Made by a program: the position numbers and the translations under genes. From Anaerorhabdus sp036636695 (GTDB lineage Bacteria > Bacillota_I > Bacilli_A > Erysipelotrichales > Erysipelotrichaceae), in the NCBI RefSeq assembly GCF_036636695.1, contig NZ_JAVWNW010000006.1: a stretch of 64,000 nucleotides of DNA. One strand, 5' to 3'. Below the pieces are notes generated by a model. It did not search any database, was not told the DNA's origin, and saw only the letters and a list, made by a program, of their open reading frames with translations. Of the stretch, positions 53,431 through 61,632 are shown in pieces. Numbering within the stretch: position 1 is the first letter of the stretch; every line of letters starts with the position of its first letter.

Positions 53431-54153
53431 TTATTGCAAATATGTAATCTTTTCAAGAAATTCTTTTGCCCGATCTGTTTTTGGATTTTCGAAAAATTCT
53501 TTCGGTGTTCCTTCTTCCACAATCTTTCCTTCTTCCAAGAATAAGATACGTGACGCAAGTTTCTTCGCAAAGCCCATTTCATGAGTTACAACTATCATAC
53601 TCATTCCTTGTTCGGCTAAATCTTGCATTACTTTTAAAACTTCACAAACCATCTCCGGATCAAGGGCTGATGTCGGTTCATCAAACAACATAAATTCAGG
53701 ATTCATCGCTAATGAACGCGCAATGGCTACCCGTTGTTTTTGACCACCAGATAATTGATTAGGAAAGGCATTCACCTTATCTTCAAGACCTACTTTTACG
53801 AGTAAATCTTTCGCCAAAATAACCGCCTGTTCTTTCGACATCTTTAATATCTCAATAGGTGCCAAGGTTAAATTATCAAGCACCGATAAATGTGGGAATA
53901 GATTGAAATGTTGGAAAACAAATCCTGTTTTATTTTGTTGCACAACATTCTTTTTATCAAACTTCTCGCCATCAATAAATATTTCACCTGAGTCAATCTG
54001 TTCAAGTCCCTTGATTGCTCTTAGCAGCGTACTTTTCCCACTTCCGCTAGGTCCAATCAAACAAACAATCTCACCTTTTTTTATTTCAACAGACACCCCA
54101 TTTAACGCATGGAGTTTGCCAAATGATTTAACTAAATTCGTCGCCTTAATCAT
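53431..54153 (-). CDS. polar amino acid ABC transporter ATPase
   Basis: A 240-residue GlnQ/ArtP-type ATPase. Walker A is GPSGSGKS (about 33-40), Q-loop FQHFNLF, signature LSGGQKQR, Walker B FMLFDEPTSALD and switch His VVTHEMGF. It powers uptake by the adjacent permease and binding protein. It overlaps the permease gene by 8 bases. It is in an operon controlled by a T-box leader. Confidence 0.94.
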   Translation of the reverse strand: MIKATNLVKSFGKLHALNGVSVEIKKGEIVCLIGPSGSGKSTLLRAIKGLEQIDSGEIFIDGEKFDKKNVVQQNKTGFVFQHFNLFPHLSVLDNLTLAPIEILKMSKEQAVILAKDLLVKVGLEDKVNAFPNQLSGGQKQRVAIARSLAMNPEFMLFDEPTSALDPEMVCEVLKVMQDLAEQGMSMIVVTHEMGFAKKLASRILFLEEGKIVEEGTPKEFFENPKTDRAKEFLEKITYLQ

Positions 54154-54823
54154 GAGCTGCTAACCTCTTTTCTAATCGATTCGCCAAGAAGGATACAAAG
54201 CTCGTCATCACCAAATAGATTATCGAAGCTGCAACTAGGAAAACAACATAATTGTAATAACGCGCTCCTAATATTTGTGCACTTTGTAAAAGCTCTACAG
54301 CTCCAATACACGAAATTAAACATGAATCCTTAATCAATACAATAAACTCTGAAACAAGTGGTGGTAATATATTTTTAAAAGCCTGTGGCAAGATAATCTT
54401 ACGCATCGTTAACCCATAAGATAACCCTAAAGTTTGACACGCTTCCCATTGTCCTTTATCGATAGATTGAATTCCTCCACGAATTAATTCAGTTGTATAT
54501 GCACCACTATTGATACTAATCGCAATGATTCCAACAAAGTATGGATTAACACGTATAAAGCTACCTGTAATCGCTTTATAGATAAGTGGGAATCCTAGAT
54601 ATAAGAATAAAATTTGAAGTAGCATCGGTGTTCCACGAATGAAATCAACATAGATTTTCGCAATCCATTGTAAGAGTTTATTTTTGGATATCTTCATTGC
54701 TGCACCCACTACACCTAGCATTGTTCCAAATGTGAATGAAAGTAACGCAATGAACAAAGACATCTTCGCCCCATTTAATAAATATCCAACATTCTCAATT
54801 GTAAGCATGTCTTGAATATTCAT
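54146..54823 (-). CDS. polar amino acid ABC transporter permease
   Basis: A 225-residue HisM/GlnP-type permease with five helices. The EAA loop motif GQWEACQTLGLSYGLTMRKI (about 131-150) contacts the ATPase. It probably forms a homodimer. The SBP gene ends 1 base before it. Confidence 0.93.
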   Translation of the reverse strand: MNIQDMLTIENVGYLLNGAKMSLFIALLSFTFGTMLGVVGAAMKISKNKLLQWIAKIYVDFIRGTPMLLQILFLYLGFPLIYKAITGSFIRVNPYFVGIIAISINSGAYTTELIRGGIQSIDKGQWEACQTLGLSYGLTMRKIILPQAFKNILPPLVSEFIVLIKDSCLISCIGAVELLQSAQILGARYYNYVVFLVAASIIYLVMTSFVSFLANRLEKRLAAHD

Positions 54824-54824
54824 T

Positions 54825-55634
54825 CTAGTTTAGTTCCCACTTTTCTAATAGAGCTTTATAAGCATCTGATTGTTTAACTTCTTCAATTACACTGTTAATC
54901 TTATCCATTAAAACTGTATTTCCTGTTTTCGCAATAATGTATGTATCATCATCTTGAATTGGTTCTTCTAACATCACAAACCCTGCATTCTTAACATAGT
55001 TTTCCGCAACCGGTTTATCAATGATTACCGCATCATAAGCATTATTTTTCAATGATTCCATCATAATATTTACATTCGCAATACTATTCACTTCAGCACC
55101 TTCAACATTCTTAGCCGCAACTTCACCTGTTGAACCTAGTTGAGCCGCAAGTACTTTACCATTTAAATCTTCAAGTGTTTTAATATCACTATTGGGATTT
55201 ACTACAACAACTGCAGCACTTTCTGTATAAGGTGTAGAAAATAATACATCACGTTCTGAATCATATGTGAATCCTGATACCCCTAAATCAACTTGTTCCA
55301 TTTGGATAGCTGAGATAATTGTAGAGAAATCCATTTGTACCCATTCAATTGAATAGTTACCACCGTCTTTGTTGATTGTTTCTAAAATCAAATTCATGAA
55401 ATCTACATCAAACCCAACGATTTTATTTGATGTATCTAGTGATTCATATGGCGGATAATCTGGTGATACTCCAATCGAAATTATATTGTCTTGAATTAAT
55501 GTTGAATCCCATGCAGTTTCATCTGTTGTTACTGGAGTAGCACTTGGATCTGTTGATGCAGTTGGTGTTGCTGGTTTACTTGAACATCCCACTAAAAGGA
55601 ACATCGCTAAACATATTAATCCTAATTTTTTCAT
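54825..55634 (-). CDS. amino acid-binding lipoprotein of ABC transporter
   Basis: A 269-residue solute-binding protein of family 3. Lipobox LVGC (MKKLGLICLAMFLLVGCSS), then a short T/P linker and the binding domain starting at about 46 (IISIGVSPDYPPYESLD). GFDVDFMNLI and DAVIIDKPVAENYV are typical. The ligand is a polar amino acid; a tentative Asp specifier in the T-box suggests aspartate or asparagine. I start at the ATG with GAGGAG 8 bases upstream. Confidence 0.92.
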   Translation of the reverse strand: MKKLGLICLAMFLLVGCSSKPATPTASTDPSATPVTTDETAWDSTLIQDNIISIGVSPDYPPYESLDTSNKIVGFDVDFMNLILETINKDGGNYSIEWVQMDFSTIISAIQMEQVDLGVSGFTYDSERDVLFSTPYTESAAVVVVNPNSDIKTLEDLNGKVLAAQLGSTGEVAAKNVEGAEVNSIANVNIMMESLKNNAYDAVIIDKPVAENYVKNAGFVMLEEPIQDDDTYIIAKTGNTVLMDKINSVIEEVKQSDAYKALLEKWELN

Positions 55635-55671
55635 TTTCTTTCTCCTCATTTATTTTCTTATTTTATTTTCT

Positions 55672-55731
55672 TTACATCATGATGGTTGAACTACATCGTC
55701 GTTCATCCCACCGCATTTTTCTTAAAATCAT
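55672..55731 (-). CDS. 19-codon upstream ORF in T-box leader
   Basis: Reads MILRKMRWDERRCSSTIMM and stops. It has a strong ribosome site (GGAGG, 8 bases before the ATG), and lies between the T-box terminator and the binding-protein gene. It may be a leader peptide that affects downstream translation, or a leftover. Its product has no known match to me. Confidence 0.45.
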   Translation of the reverse strand: MILRKMRWDERRCSSTIMM

Positions 55732-55762
55732 TCTTCTATCCTCCAAACCCTAATAAATAAAA

Positions 55763-55998
55763 AACGCCTCTATATTAAACATATAGAGACGAAAAATTTC
55801 CGCGGTACCACTCTGATTATCTAATCATCATTAAAAAACTAGATCGCTTTCCTTTAATGCAGGCTCACATCCATCTTACTAACATACGATGAATCTCAAA
55901 AGCTCGTTTCGTTTGTCTTCCTCATTCCCACTTTCACCTAACTGGGCTCTCTACTAAAGTTTCCAACAAAGTACTACTCTTTCTCTTCGATGTAACTT
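55763..55998 (-). promoter_or_regulatory. T-box riboswitch
   Basis: The T-box motif AGAGTGGTACCGCGGAAAT lies at about 55796-55814, followed by terminator CGTCTCTATAT / ATATAGAGGCG and six Ts. Stem I carries AGTA (loop E) opposite GAAGAC; pairing of CTTTGTT with AATGAGG puts GAC (Asp) in the specifier position. The gene family downstream, a polar amino acid transporter, agrees. Confidence 0.88.
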
Positions 55999-56027
55999 AG
56001 TTTATGATGATTCAAACTAAAAGTCAA
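55999..56027 (-). promoter_or_regulatory. promoter of T-box operon
   Basis: TTGACT (56022-56027), 17-base spacer and TAAACT (55999-56004), placing the start just before stem I. Confidence 0.65.
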
Positions 56028-56127
56028 GAATAAAATGTAAAACTTTACAATTCATTGCAAATTCTTACATTATAAATACTCTGTCCTTATAATGATACTT
56101 TTGTTTATGTTATCAATACTGATTTCC

Positions 56128-56160
56128 ATTAAAAAGATGGATATTTTCTACTATCCATCT
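56128..56160 (-). terminator. terminator of PTS operon 2
   Basis: AGATGGATA / TATCCATCT perfect 9-bp stem followed by TTTTT on the minus strand. Confidence 0.85.
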
Positions 56161-56167
56161 CATTTAT

Positions 56168-57589
56168 TTAGAGATTATCACCATTGGTTTCGATTACTTT
56201 TTTATACCAATAGAAACTATCTTTTTTAAAACGTTTCGCTGTCCCTTTTCCACGATCATCAATATCGACATAAATATATCCATATCGTTTACTCATTTCA
56301 CCTTGTGAACAACTAATAATATCAATTGGACCCCATGAAGCATACCCAAAGACTTGAACACCATCTTTTATCGCTTCTTTCATTGCTTTTACATTTCCTT
56401 CAAGGTAGGCAATACGATAATCATCATGTATTTTTCCATCCACAACTTCATCAAGTGCACCTAAACCATTTTCGGCTATAAACATTGGCACTTGGTATCG
56501 ATCCCAATATTGATTTAATGAATTTCTAAATCCTAGTGGATCAATTGCCCATCCCCAAATTGATTTTTCTAAATACGGATTATCTATTGGTGCATCTTCA
56601 TCGTTACTACAAGTACGTGTAAAATAGTATGAAAATGAAAGATAATCGGCTGTGTTTTCCTTAAGAAGTTTTTTCTCTTCTTCTGATATTTCTATAGTTA
56701 TACCATTATCATTAAAATAACGGATTGCATATCCTGGATACTCTCCACGCAATAAAACATCTGAATAGAAATATTGTGACATTTGATTTGTTTGTGTTGT
56801 TTTAAAAACATCTTCCGCTTTACATGTTGCTGGATAGCGAGTATCATCACCTAACATCATTCCTATTTTCATCTCTTTGTTTATTTCATGTGCAATCTTT
56901 GTAGCTCTTGCACACGCTACAAATTGATGATGGGTTGCTTGATAAACATCACTTTTAGTATAACCTTCCAGTAAACCTAATGATGAAAATTCTCCCCAAC
57001 CACCCAAAGAATTAATTTGATTTATCAAAATCCAATACTTTACTTTACCCGAGTATCGTTTAAATAATGTCTCACAAAGTTTTACAAATGCATCTTCTAC
57101 TTTTTTACTTAAGAACCCATTATATTTTGTAACTAAATGAATTGGCATTTCATAATGACTAACCGTCATTATTGGCTCTATTCCCAATTCAATCATCGTA
57201 TCAATCATGTCATCATAGAATTTTAAACCAGCTTCATTTGGTTCTGTTTCTTCCCCAGTAGGAAATATTCGCCCCCAATTAAACGATGTTCTAAAACACT
57301 TGAATCCCATCTCTGCCATTAGTTTTAAATCTTCTTTATATGTGTGATAGAAATCTATTGCACTTCTTCTTGGATAAAATCCTTTATCATCCTTCAATGC
57401 ATTTTCTATTTCTTCTTTTGTATGCTTAAATCCAACAACAGAAGTTCTTGAATATTGCTCAGGTAAGATTTCAATATCCGCCATAGACGGTCCTTTTCCA
57501 TCAACATTCCATGCACCTTCTGCTTGGTTTGCTGCAATCGCACCACCCCATAAAAAGTCTTTTGGAAACCCTGTTATTTTAGATTTCAT
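56168..57589 (-). CDS. GH1 6-phospho-glycosidase with Gln for acid/base Glu
   Basis: A 473-residue GH1 protein. The nucleophile is intact (IAENGLG, Glu373) and the phosphate-site motif SQGEMSKRYGYIYVD is present, so it should bind 6-phosphorylated sugars. The acid/base motif, normally TFNEIN, reads LINQIN, with Gln191 in place of Glu (codon CAA, 57017-57019). Plant myrosinases have the same change and cleave thioglucosides. It may therefore act on substrates with good leaving groups, such as thio- or aryl-glucosides, or be catalytically weak. It is the last gene of the PTS operon. Confidence 0.93.
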   Translation of the reverse strand: MKSKITGFPKDFLWGGAIAANQAEGAWNVDGKGPSMADIEILPEQYSRTSVVGFKHTKEEIENALKDDKGFYPRRSAIDFYHTYKEDLKLMAEMGFKCFRTSFNWGRIFPTGEETEPNEAGLKFYDDMIDTMIELGIEPIMTVSHYEMPIHLVTKYNGFLSKKVEDAFVKLCETLFKRYSGKVKYWILINQINSLGGWGEFSSLGLLEGYTKSDVYQATHHQFVACARATKIAHEINKEMKIGMMLGDDTRYPATCKAEDVFKTTQTNQMSQYFYSDVLLRGEYPGYAIRYFNDNGITIEISEEEKKLLKENTADYLSFSYYFTRTCSNDEDAPIDNPYLEKSIWGWAIDPLGFRNSLNQYWDRYQVPMFIAENGLGALDEVVDGKIHDDYRIAYLEGNVKAMKEAIKDGVQVFGYASWGPIDIISCSQGEMSKRYGYIYVDIDDRGKGTAKRFKKDSFYWYKKVIETNGDNL

Positions 57590-57590
57590 T

Positions 57591-57926
57591 TTATTTCCTC
57601 TCATTCATCTTTTTAAATAAACGGATGATATGCCCAGCAATATTTAACTCGGAGTAAATTGTCATCAAAGTATCTTGTGCATGACTAAATAATAAGGTTG
57701 AATTCAATTGATCATCCTCTATCGTAGCCTGTATCATGTTTGTTTGTACTTTGTGCGCCTCAGTTATTTCTTTTTTTGCTTCTTTCATTTTACTATCAAC
57801 CAACTCATTATTTTCTTCATCTTCTAAAAGCAACAGCGCTTCATTTAATAAATTTCGACAATTCCCAGCATGCAGTATAATTTGCATCGCTGCATTATTT
57901 AACTCCTCATTTGTAATATTAGCCAT
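57591..57926 (-). CDS. PTS EIIA, lactose/cellobiose type
   Basis: A 111-residue EIIA with active His in LLFSHAQDTLM (about 80). HAGNCR (about 19-24) replaces the more common AGxAR motif. It relays phosphate from HPr to the EIIB of the operon. Its stop lies 1 base before the ATG of the GH1 gene and within its ribosome site. Confidence 0.93.
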   Translation of the reverse strand: MANITNEELNNAAMQIILHAGNCRNLLNEALLLLEDEENNELVDSKMKEAKKEITEAHKVQTNMIQATIEDDQLNSTLLFSHAQDTLMTIYSELNIAGHIIRLFKKMNERK

Positions 57927-57929
57927 TCT

Positions 57930-59174
57930 TTAACCACCTATCTTTTCTTTTTTTGCTTCTTCCTCTACACATTGTTTATCATATACTTTGAAAAACGGAT
58001 AGTAAATAACCCAAGATAACGCAAACATTGCTAGTGAGAAAATAACGCCGGCAATACTTTGGGTAACACCATACGCAACAAATGGGAATGGTAAGTACCA
58101 GAATCCAAATGTTTGTGCAGGAATTGGAACGAGTCCAAATTGTAATACCCAGTATGTAAGCATTGGCCCTACTAATCCAATAATCCACATTGGAACCATG
58201 AGAATTGGATTAAACGCGATTGGCGCTCCAAACACTAATGGTTCATTAATATTACAGAGCGAAGGGACAATACTTGCCTTTCCCATTACTCTTAAACGTT
58301 TTGATTTAGCGATCAATAACATAATACCTAAAGCCAGTGTACAACCGCCACCACCTAATAAGAATAAATTTGTTGCTTCACTTGTGTGTATCATTACAGG
58401 TGCAAGTCCTGCTGCAACTGCTGCTTGATTAGCTGCTAATCCTTGCATACAAATAGCTGATGTAATTGGATAAATAACCCAAGTAGAAATACCAAATGTA
58501 TATAAGAAAGCATAGCCAATAAAATTCAAAAGTACAAATCCCCAGAAAGATTGTCCGATACTCATTAATGGTGAAAATAAACTTGTAATCATATCAAACA
58601 TATTTACTTGCATTTGGAATACCAATATCCATCCCACAACAATTATTAACGTGATTGGAATTAATGTATCAAACCAAACAGTTATAAAATCCGGCATTGC
58701 AGAATCTTCTTTAAAGAATGAGTGTTTTGCGAACTGATTCATTACCGCTCCAACAAAAACTCCTGAAACTAGCGCTGCAATCATGCCCCCATTGCCTAAT
58801 TGCCAAGCTTGAATCACAATATTCCCAGCTTCATCAAAAACTGGTGAGCATACCATTAGGAATAATGCAATTCCCGCAAGTCCCGCTTGTTTTGCAGTCT
58901 TTTTATGTTTCTTCTTTTCCATTATTTTTTCTGGCACTAAGTACGCTAAGAACAATGAGAGTAGTCCAAATGAGAATTGGCTCACCATTGATAAATCAGG
59001 CATACTTGGAATAAAATCTCTTAAAATATTAAATACGGTTGCGAATGATCCAATTAAGATAACTGGCATTGCTGTTAAGATTGCTTCTTGCACTGATGCA
59101 ATCCATGGGTTACGTGCTAACTTATTCATTACTGGTGCAAATTTATTTGTCATCCAGTCCATTATTTTTTTCAT
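57930..59174 (-). CDS. PTS lactose/cellobiose-type EIIC permease
   Basis: A 414-residue EIIC with about ten helices and the conserved NINEPLVFGAPI loop (about 309-320). It transports a beta-glucoside or related sugar. It lies between EIIB and EIIA genes, in the order B, C, A, GH1. It is only distantly like the EIIC at 24 kb. Confidence 0.93.
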   Translation of the reverse strand: MKKIMDWMTNKFAPVMNKLARNPWIASVQEAILTAMPVILIGSFATVFNILRDFIPSMPDLSMVSQFSFGLLSLFLAYLVPEKIMEKKKHKKTAKQAGLAGIALFLMVCSPVFDEAGNIVIQAWQLGNGGMIAALVSGVFVGAVMNQFAKHSFFKEDSAMPDFITVWFDTLIPITLIIVVGWILVFQMQVNMFDMITSLFSPLMSIGQSFWGFVLLNFIGYAFLYTFGISTWVIYPITSAICMQGLAANQAAVAAGLAPVMIHTSEATNLFLLGGGGCTLALGIMLLIAKSKRLRVMGKASIVPSLCNINEPLVFGAPIAFNPILMVPMWIIGLVGPMLTYWVLQFGLVPIPAQTFGFWYLPFPFVAYGVTQSIAGVIFSLAMFALSWVIYYPFFKVYDKQCVEEEAKKEKIGG

Positions 59175-59186
59175 ATTTTTCCCCTT

Positions 59187-59495
59187 TTATTCTATTTCTT
59201 CCATAAACTCTAATACTGCTACCCCATCTAAAGATCCATAGGCATCTTTAGGAATGATTTTGACAGGAACATGATAAGGATTTGCAATTCCTTCTAAATC
59301 ATTTAACATATACTGTAAATGAGGACCAACTAATAGTAGATCAATCTCTTCAATAAAATCTTCTACCTCTGCATCTCCGCGTGCTTTAACACTAATGTCA
59401 TAGCCTTTTTCTTTTGCTGCTACACGAATGTTTTTAGCCATGAAGCCACTCGAAGCCCCTGTACCACATACAAGTAAGACATTTTTAAATTTCAT
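59187..59495 (-). CDS. PTS EIIB, lactose/cellobiose type
   Basis: A 102-residue EIIB with phospho-acceptor Cys in VLLVCGTGASSGFM. I start at the ATG at 59495 because GAAAGGAG is 7 bases before it; the frame opens ten codons earlier without a ribosome site. It is the first gene of the operon and faces the regulator gene across the operator region. Confidence 0.92.
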   Translation of the reverse strand: MKFKNVLLVCGTGASSGFMAKNIRVAAKEKGYDISVKARGDAEVEDFIEEIDLLLVGPHLQYMLNDLEGIANPYHVPVKIIPKDAYGSLDGVAVLEFMEEIE

Positions 59496-59566
59496 TATTT
59501 TCTCCTTTCTTTTTCTACAATCCAATTATTCAATATATTTTTTCTTAAAACAAACTTATATTGTTC

Positions 59567-59602
59567 CTAGTAGGTGGAACTATTTAAATTTGTTCACCCT
59601 AG
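59567..59602. promoter_or_regulatory. candidate operator between PTS operon and regulator
   Basis: Imperfect dyad: CTAG-ta-GGTG-g-AAC (59568-59580) faces GTTCACCCTAG (59592-59602) about an A/T centre (TATTTAAATTT). It lies near the midpoint of the 174-base divergent gap and is a likely site for the LicR-type regulator. Confidence 0.5.
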
Positions 59603-59669
59603 AATTACAAGCTAAGATTATATTGTAATCGACTATAAACCCATAATAATAAATAGAAAGGAACTTATC

Positions 59670-61595
59670 ATGGAAGATAAAATATCAATCTTGCCCGATC
59701 ATTTATGGCATAACTTTGAGCGTGATGTTCAATCCAATGAACTCTCTCAAGTCTTAAAAATCAGCACCCGTCAAGTTCGCAAATATGTAAATCAATTAAA
59801 CAGCATGTTTGAAAATGATAATTTGATCTATTCCACAAACAAAGGATATCGTTTGAATTCTGATTTGTATGTTATTTATAAAGAAACCGTAAACAAACAG
59901 AAAATCGAAACTCCTAAGACAAGACAAAATTATATAATTCAGCGCTTAATTTCTGAAAAAGAAGGTCTAGATATTTATGAACTTGCAGAAGATATTTTTG
60001 TTTCTGAATCGACAATTAATAGCGATATCAGAACTCTCTCTAAAGCTTTATCATCATTTGATTTAGAAATAGTAAAGAATAAAAATATCGTTACTTTGTT
60101 AGGTACAGAAAAAGAAAAAAGAAAACTAATGAGTTCGCTTATTTCTTCAGATAGTTATGATAATTTTATTCTAAAAAATGAAATTCGTTTGCTAACATTC
60201 CACTATCATTTTTGGGATTTTCGCAAAGACTTATTAGAAATTTTTACACGAAAGAACATCTTCGTAAATGATTACACCTTAAACAATACTGCTCTCCATC
60301 TTGTTGTTATGATTGATCGTATTAGAAATAATTGTATGCTTTGTGACGATGATGATCTCAGTTCATTAATGCATACACCACAATTTGATGTTGCCACTGA
60401 AATAAAAGAATACATTCAATCAAAATATCAAATCAAAATGAATAATTCTGAATTATATAACTTAATTCTTATCATTGATAACAACACAACAATCATTGAT
60501 TACTCTTTAGTATCCGAAGCCAACATTCACCAATATATCGAAAAGAAATACATTGATATAGCTCATGATTTAATTCATAGTGTTGAAGACTGTTATTTAT
60601 TAGATTCATTCTCTGAAGATTTTATATGTAAATTTACAATTCATGTCAAAAACTTATTTAATCGAATAGAAAATAATTACTCCACAAAGAATCCTCTCAC
60701 TGCCAAAATAAAAGCAACTTATCCTCTTATTTATGATATTGCAGTATTCATTGCGCAACAGTTTAAAGAACGCTATTCTGTTATTCTTTCAGAAGATGAA
60801 ATTGCATTTATTTCTTTTCATATTGGATCATATTTTGAAAATAATGTGCAATCTAAAAATAAGATTTCTATTCTCTTTTTATATGCTGATTATTATAGTA
60901 TCCACAAAAAAACACTTGATAAAATTTCGCAAAAATTCAATGATAAAATTAATATTAAATATGCATTATCTATCAACAACTACAATCCCAATTTTGTACA
61001 TGCTGATTTGATTATTTCGACAGTTGAGCTTCCTTTTAACTTGCCTTCTGTTATTATTAATCCTTTTTTAACTGAAAAAGATATTACTAAGATTCAAAAT
61101 AAAATAAACAAGCTAATTGCTGAAAAGAATAATCGCGAATTGAAATCAACTATCCTCGATTTATTCAATGAAAAATTGTTTTATTCAAACATTCATTTAA
61201 ATGATAAAAATCGTATCATCGAAAAACTATGCAGAAATGCAATCGATAATAACTTCGCTGATGATTGTTTTATTGACGATGTTTTCGCAAGAGAAAAAAT
61301 GTCTAGTACCGCTTTTCAAAATGTAGCTGTGCCACATTCTTTAGGAAACAATGCGAAAAAGAGTTTTATTTCCATTGCACTCTTTCAAGAACCAATTCTA
61401 TGGGACAATAAAGAAATTCAAATGGTAATTCTTATTGGCGTCAATAACGATACAAGAAAAATATTTTCACAAATTTTTGATGGACTAATTGAAGTTGTGA
61501 CAAATTCAAATTGTTTCACTGAATTAATTCAATCAACAGACTATGCAATTTTTACCGATAAACTAATTAAATACATCGATGAAATTGAAGAATGA
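59670..61595 (+). CDS. LicR-type PRD/EIIB/EIIA transcriptional regulator
   Basis: A 641-residue activator: two N-terminal helix-turn-helix domains (about 15-65 and 85-145), PRD1 and PRD2 (about 180-285 and 290-395; His in TIHVKN and SFHIG), an EIIB-like domain (about 405-495) and an EIIA(Fru)-like domain (about 500-641; His in VAVPHSL). The EIIB-like domain reads ILFLYADYYS where active forms have a Cys, so it cannot carry phosphate. PTS phosphorylation of the His residues should tune it. It faces the PTS operon it must control. Confidence 0.92.
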   Translation: MEDKISILPDHLWHNFERDVQSNELSQVLKISTRQVRKYVNQLNSMFENDNLIYSTNKGYRLNSDLYVIYKETVNKQKIETPKTRQNYIIQRLISEKEGLDIYELAEDIFVSESTINSDIRTLSKALSSFDLEIVKNKNIVTLLGTEKEKRKLMSSLISSDSYDNFILKNEIRLLTFHYHFWDFRKDLLEIFTRKNIFVNDYTLNNTALHLVVMIDRIRNNCMLCDDDDLSSLMHTPQFDVATEIKEYIQSKYQIKMNNSELYNLILIIDNNTTIIDYSLVSEANIHQYIEKKYIDIAHDLIHSVEDCYLLDSFSEDFICKFTIHVKNLFNRIENNYSTKNPLTAKIKATYPLIYDIAVFIAQQFKERYSVILSEDEIAFISFHIGSYFENNVQSKNKISILFLYADYYSIHKKTLDKISQKFNDKINIKYALSINNYNPNFVHADLIISTVELPFNLPSVIINPFLTEKDITKIQNKINKLIAEKNNRELKSTILDLFNEKLFYSNIHLNDKNRIIEKLCRNAIDNNFADDCFIDDVFAREKMSSTAFQNVAVPHSLGNNAKKSFISIALFQEPILWDNKEIQMVILIGVNNDTRKIFSQIFDGLIEVVTNSNCFTELIQSTDYAIFTDKLIKYIDEIEE

Positions 61596-61630
61596 AAACT
61601 ACACTCCTGTCCTTACAAGAGTGTAGTTTT
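61595..61630. terminator. bidirectional terminator
   Basis: AAAACTACACTC / GAGTGTAGTTTT perfect 12-bp stem with T runs on both strands. Confidence 0.88.
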
Positions 61631-61632
61631 TT

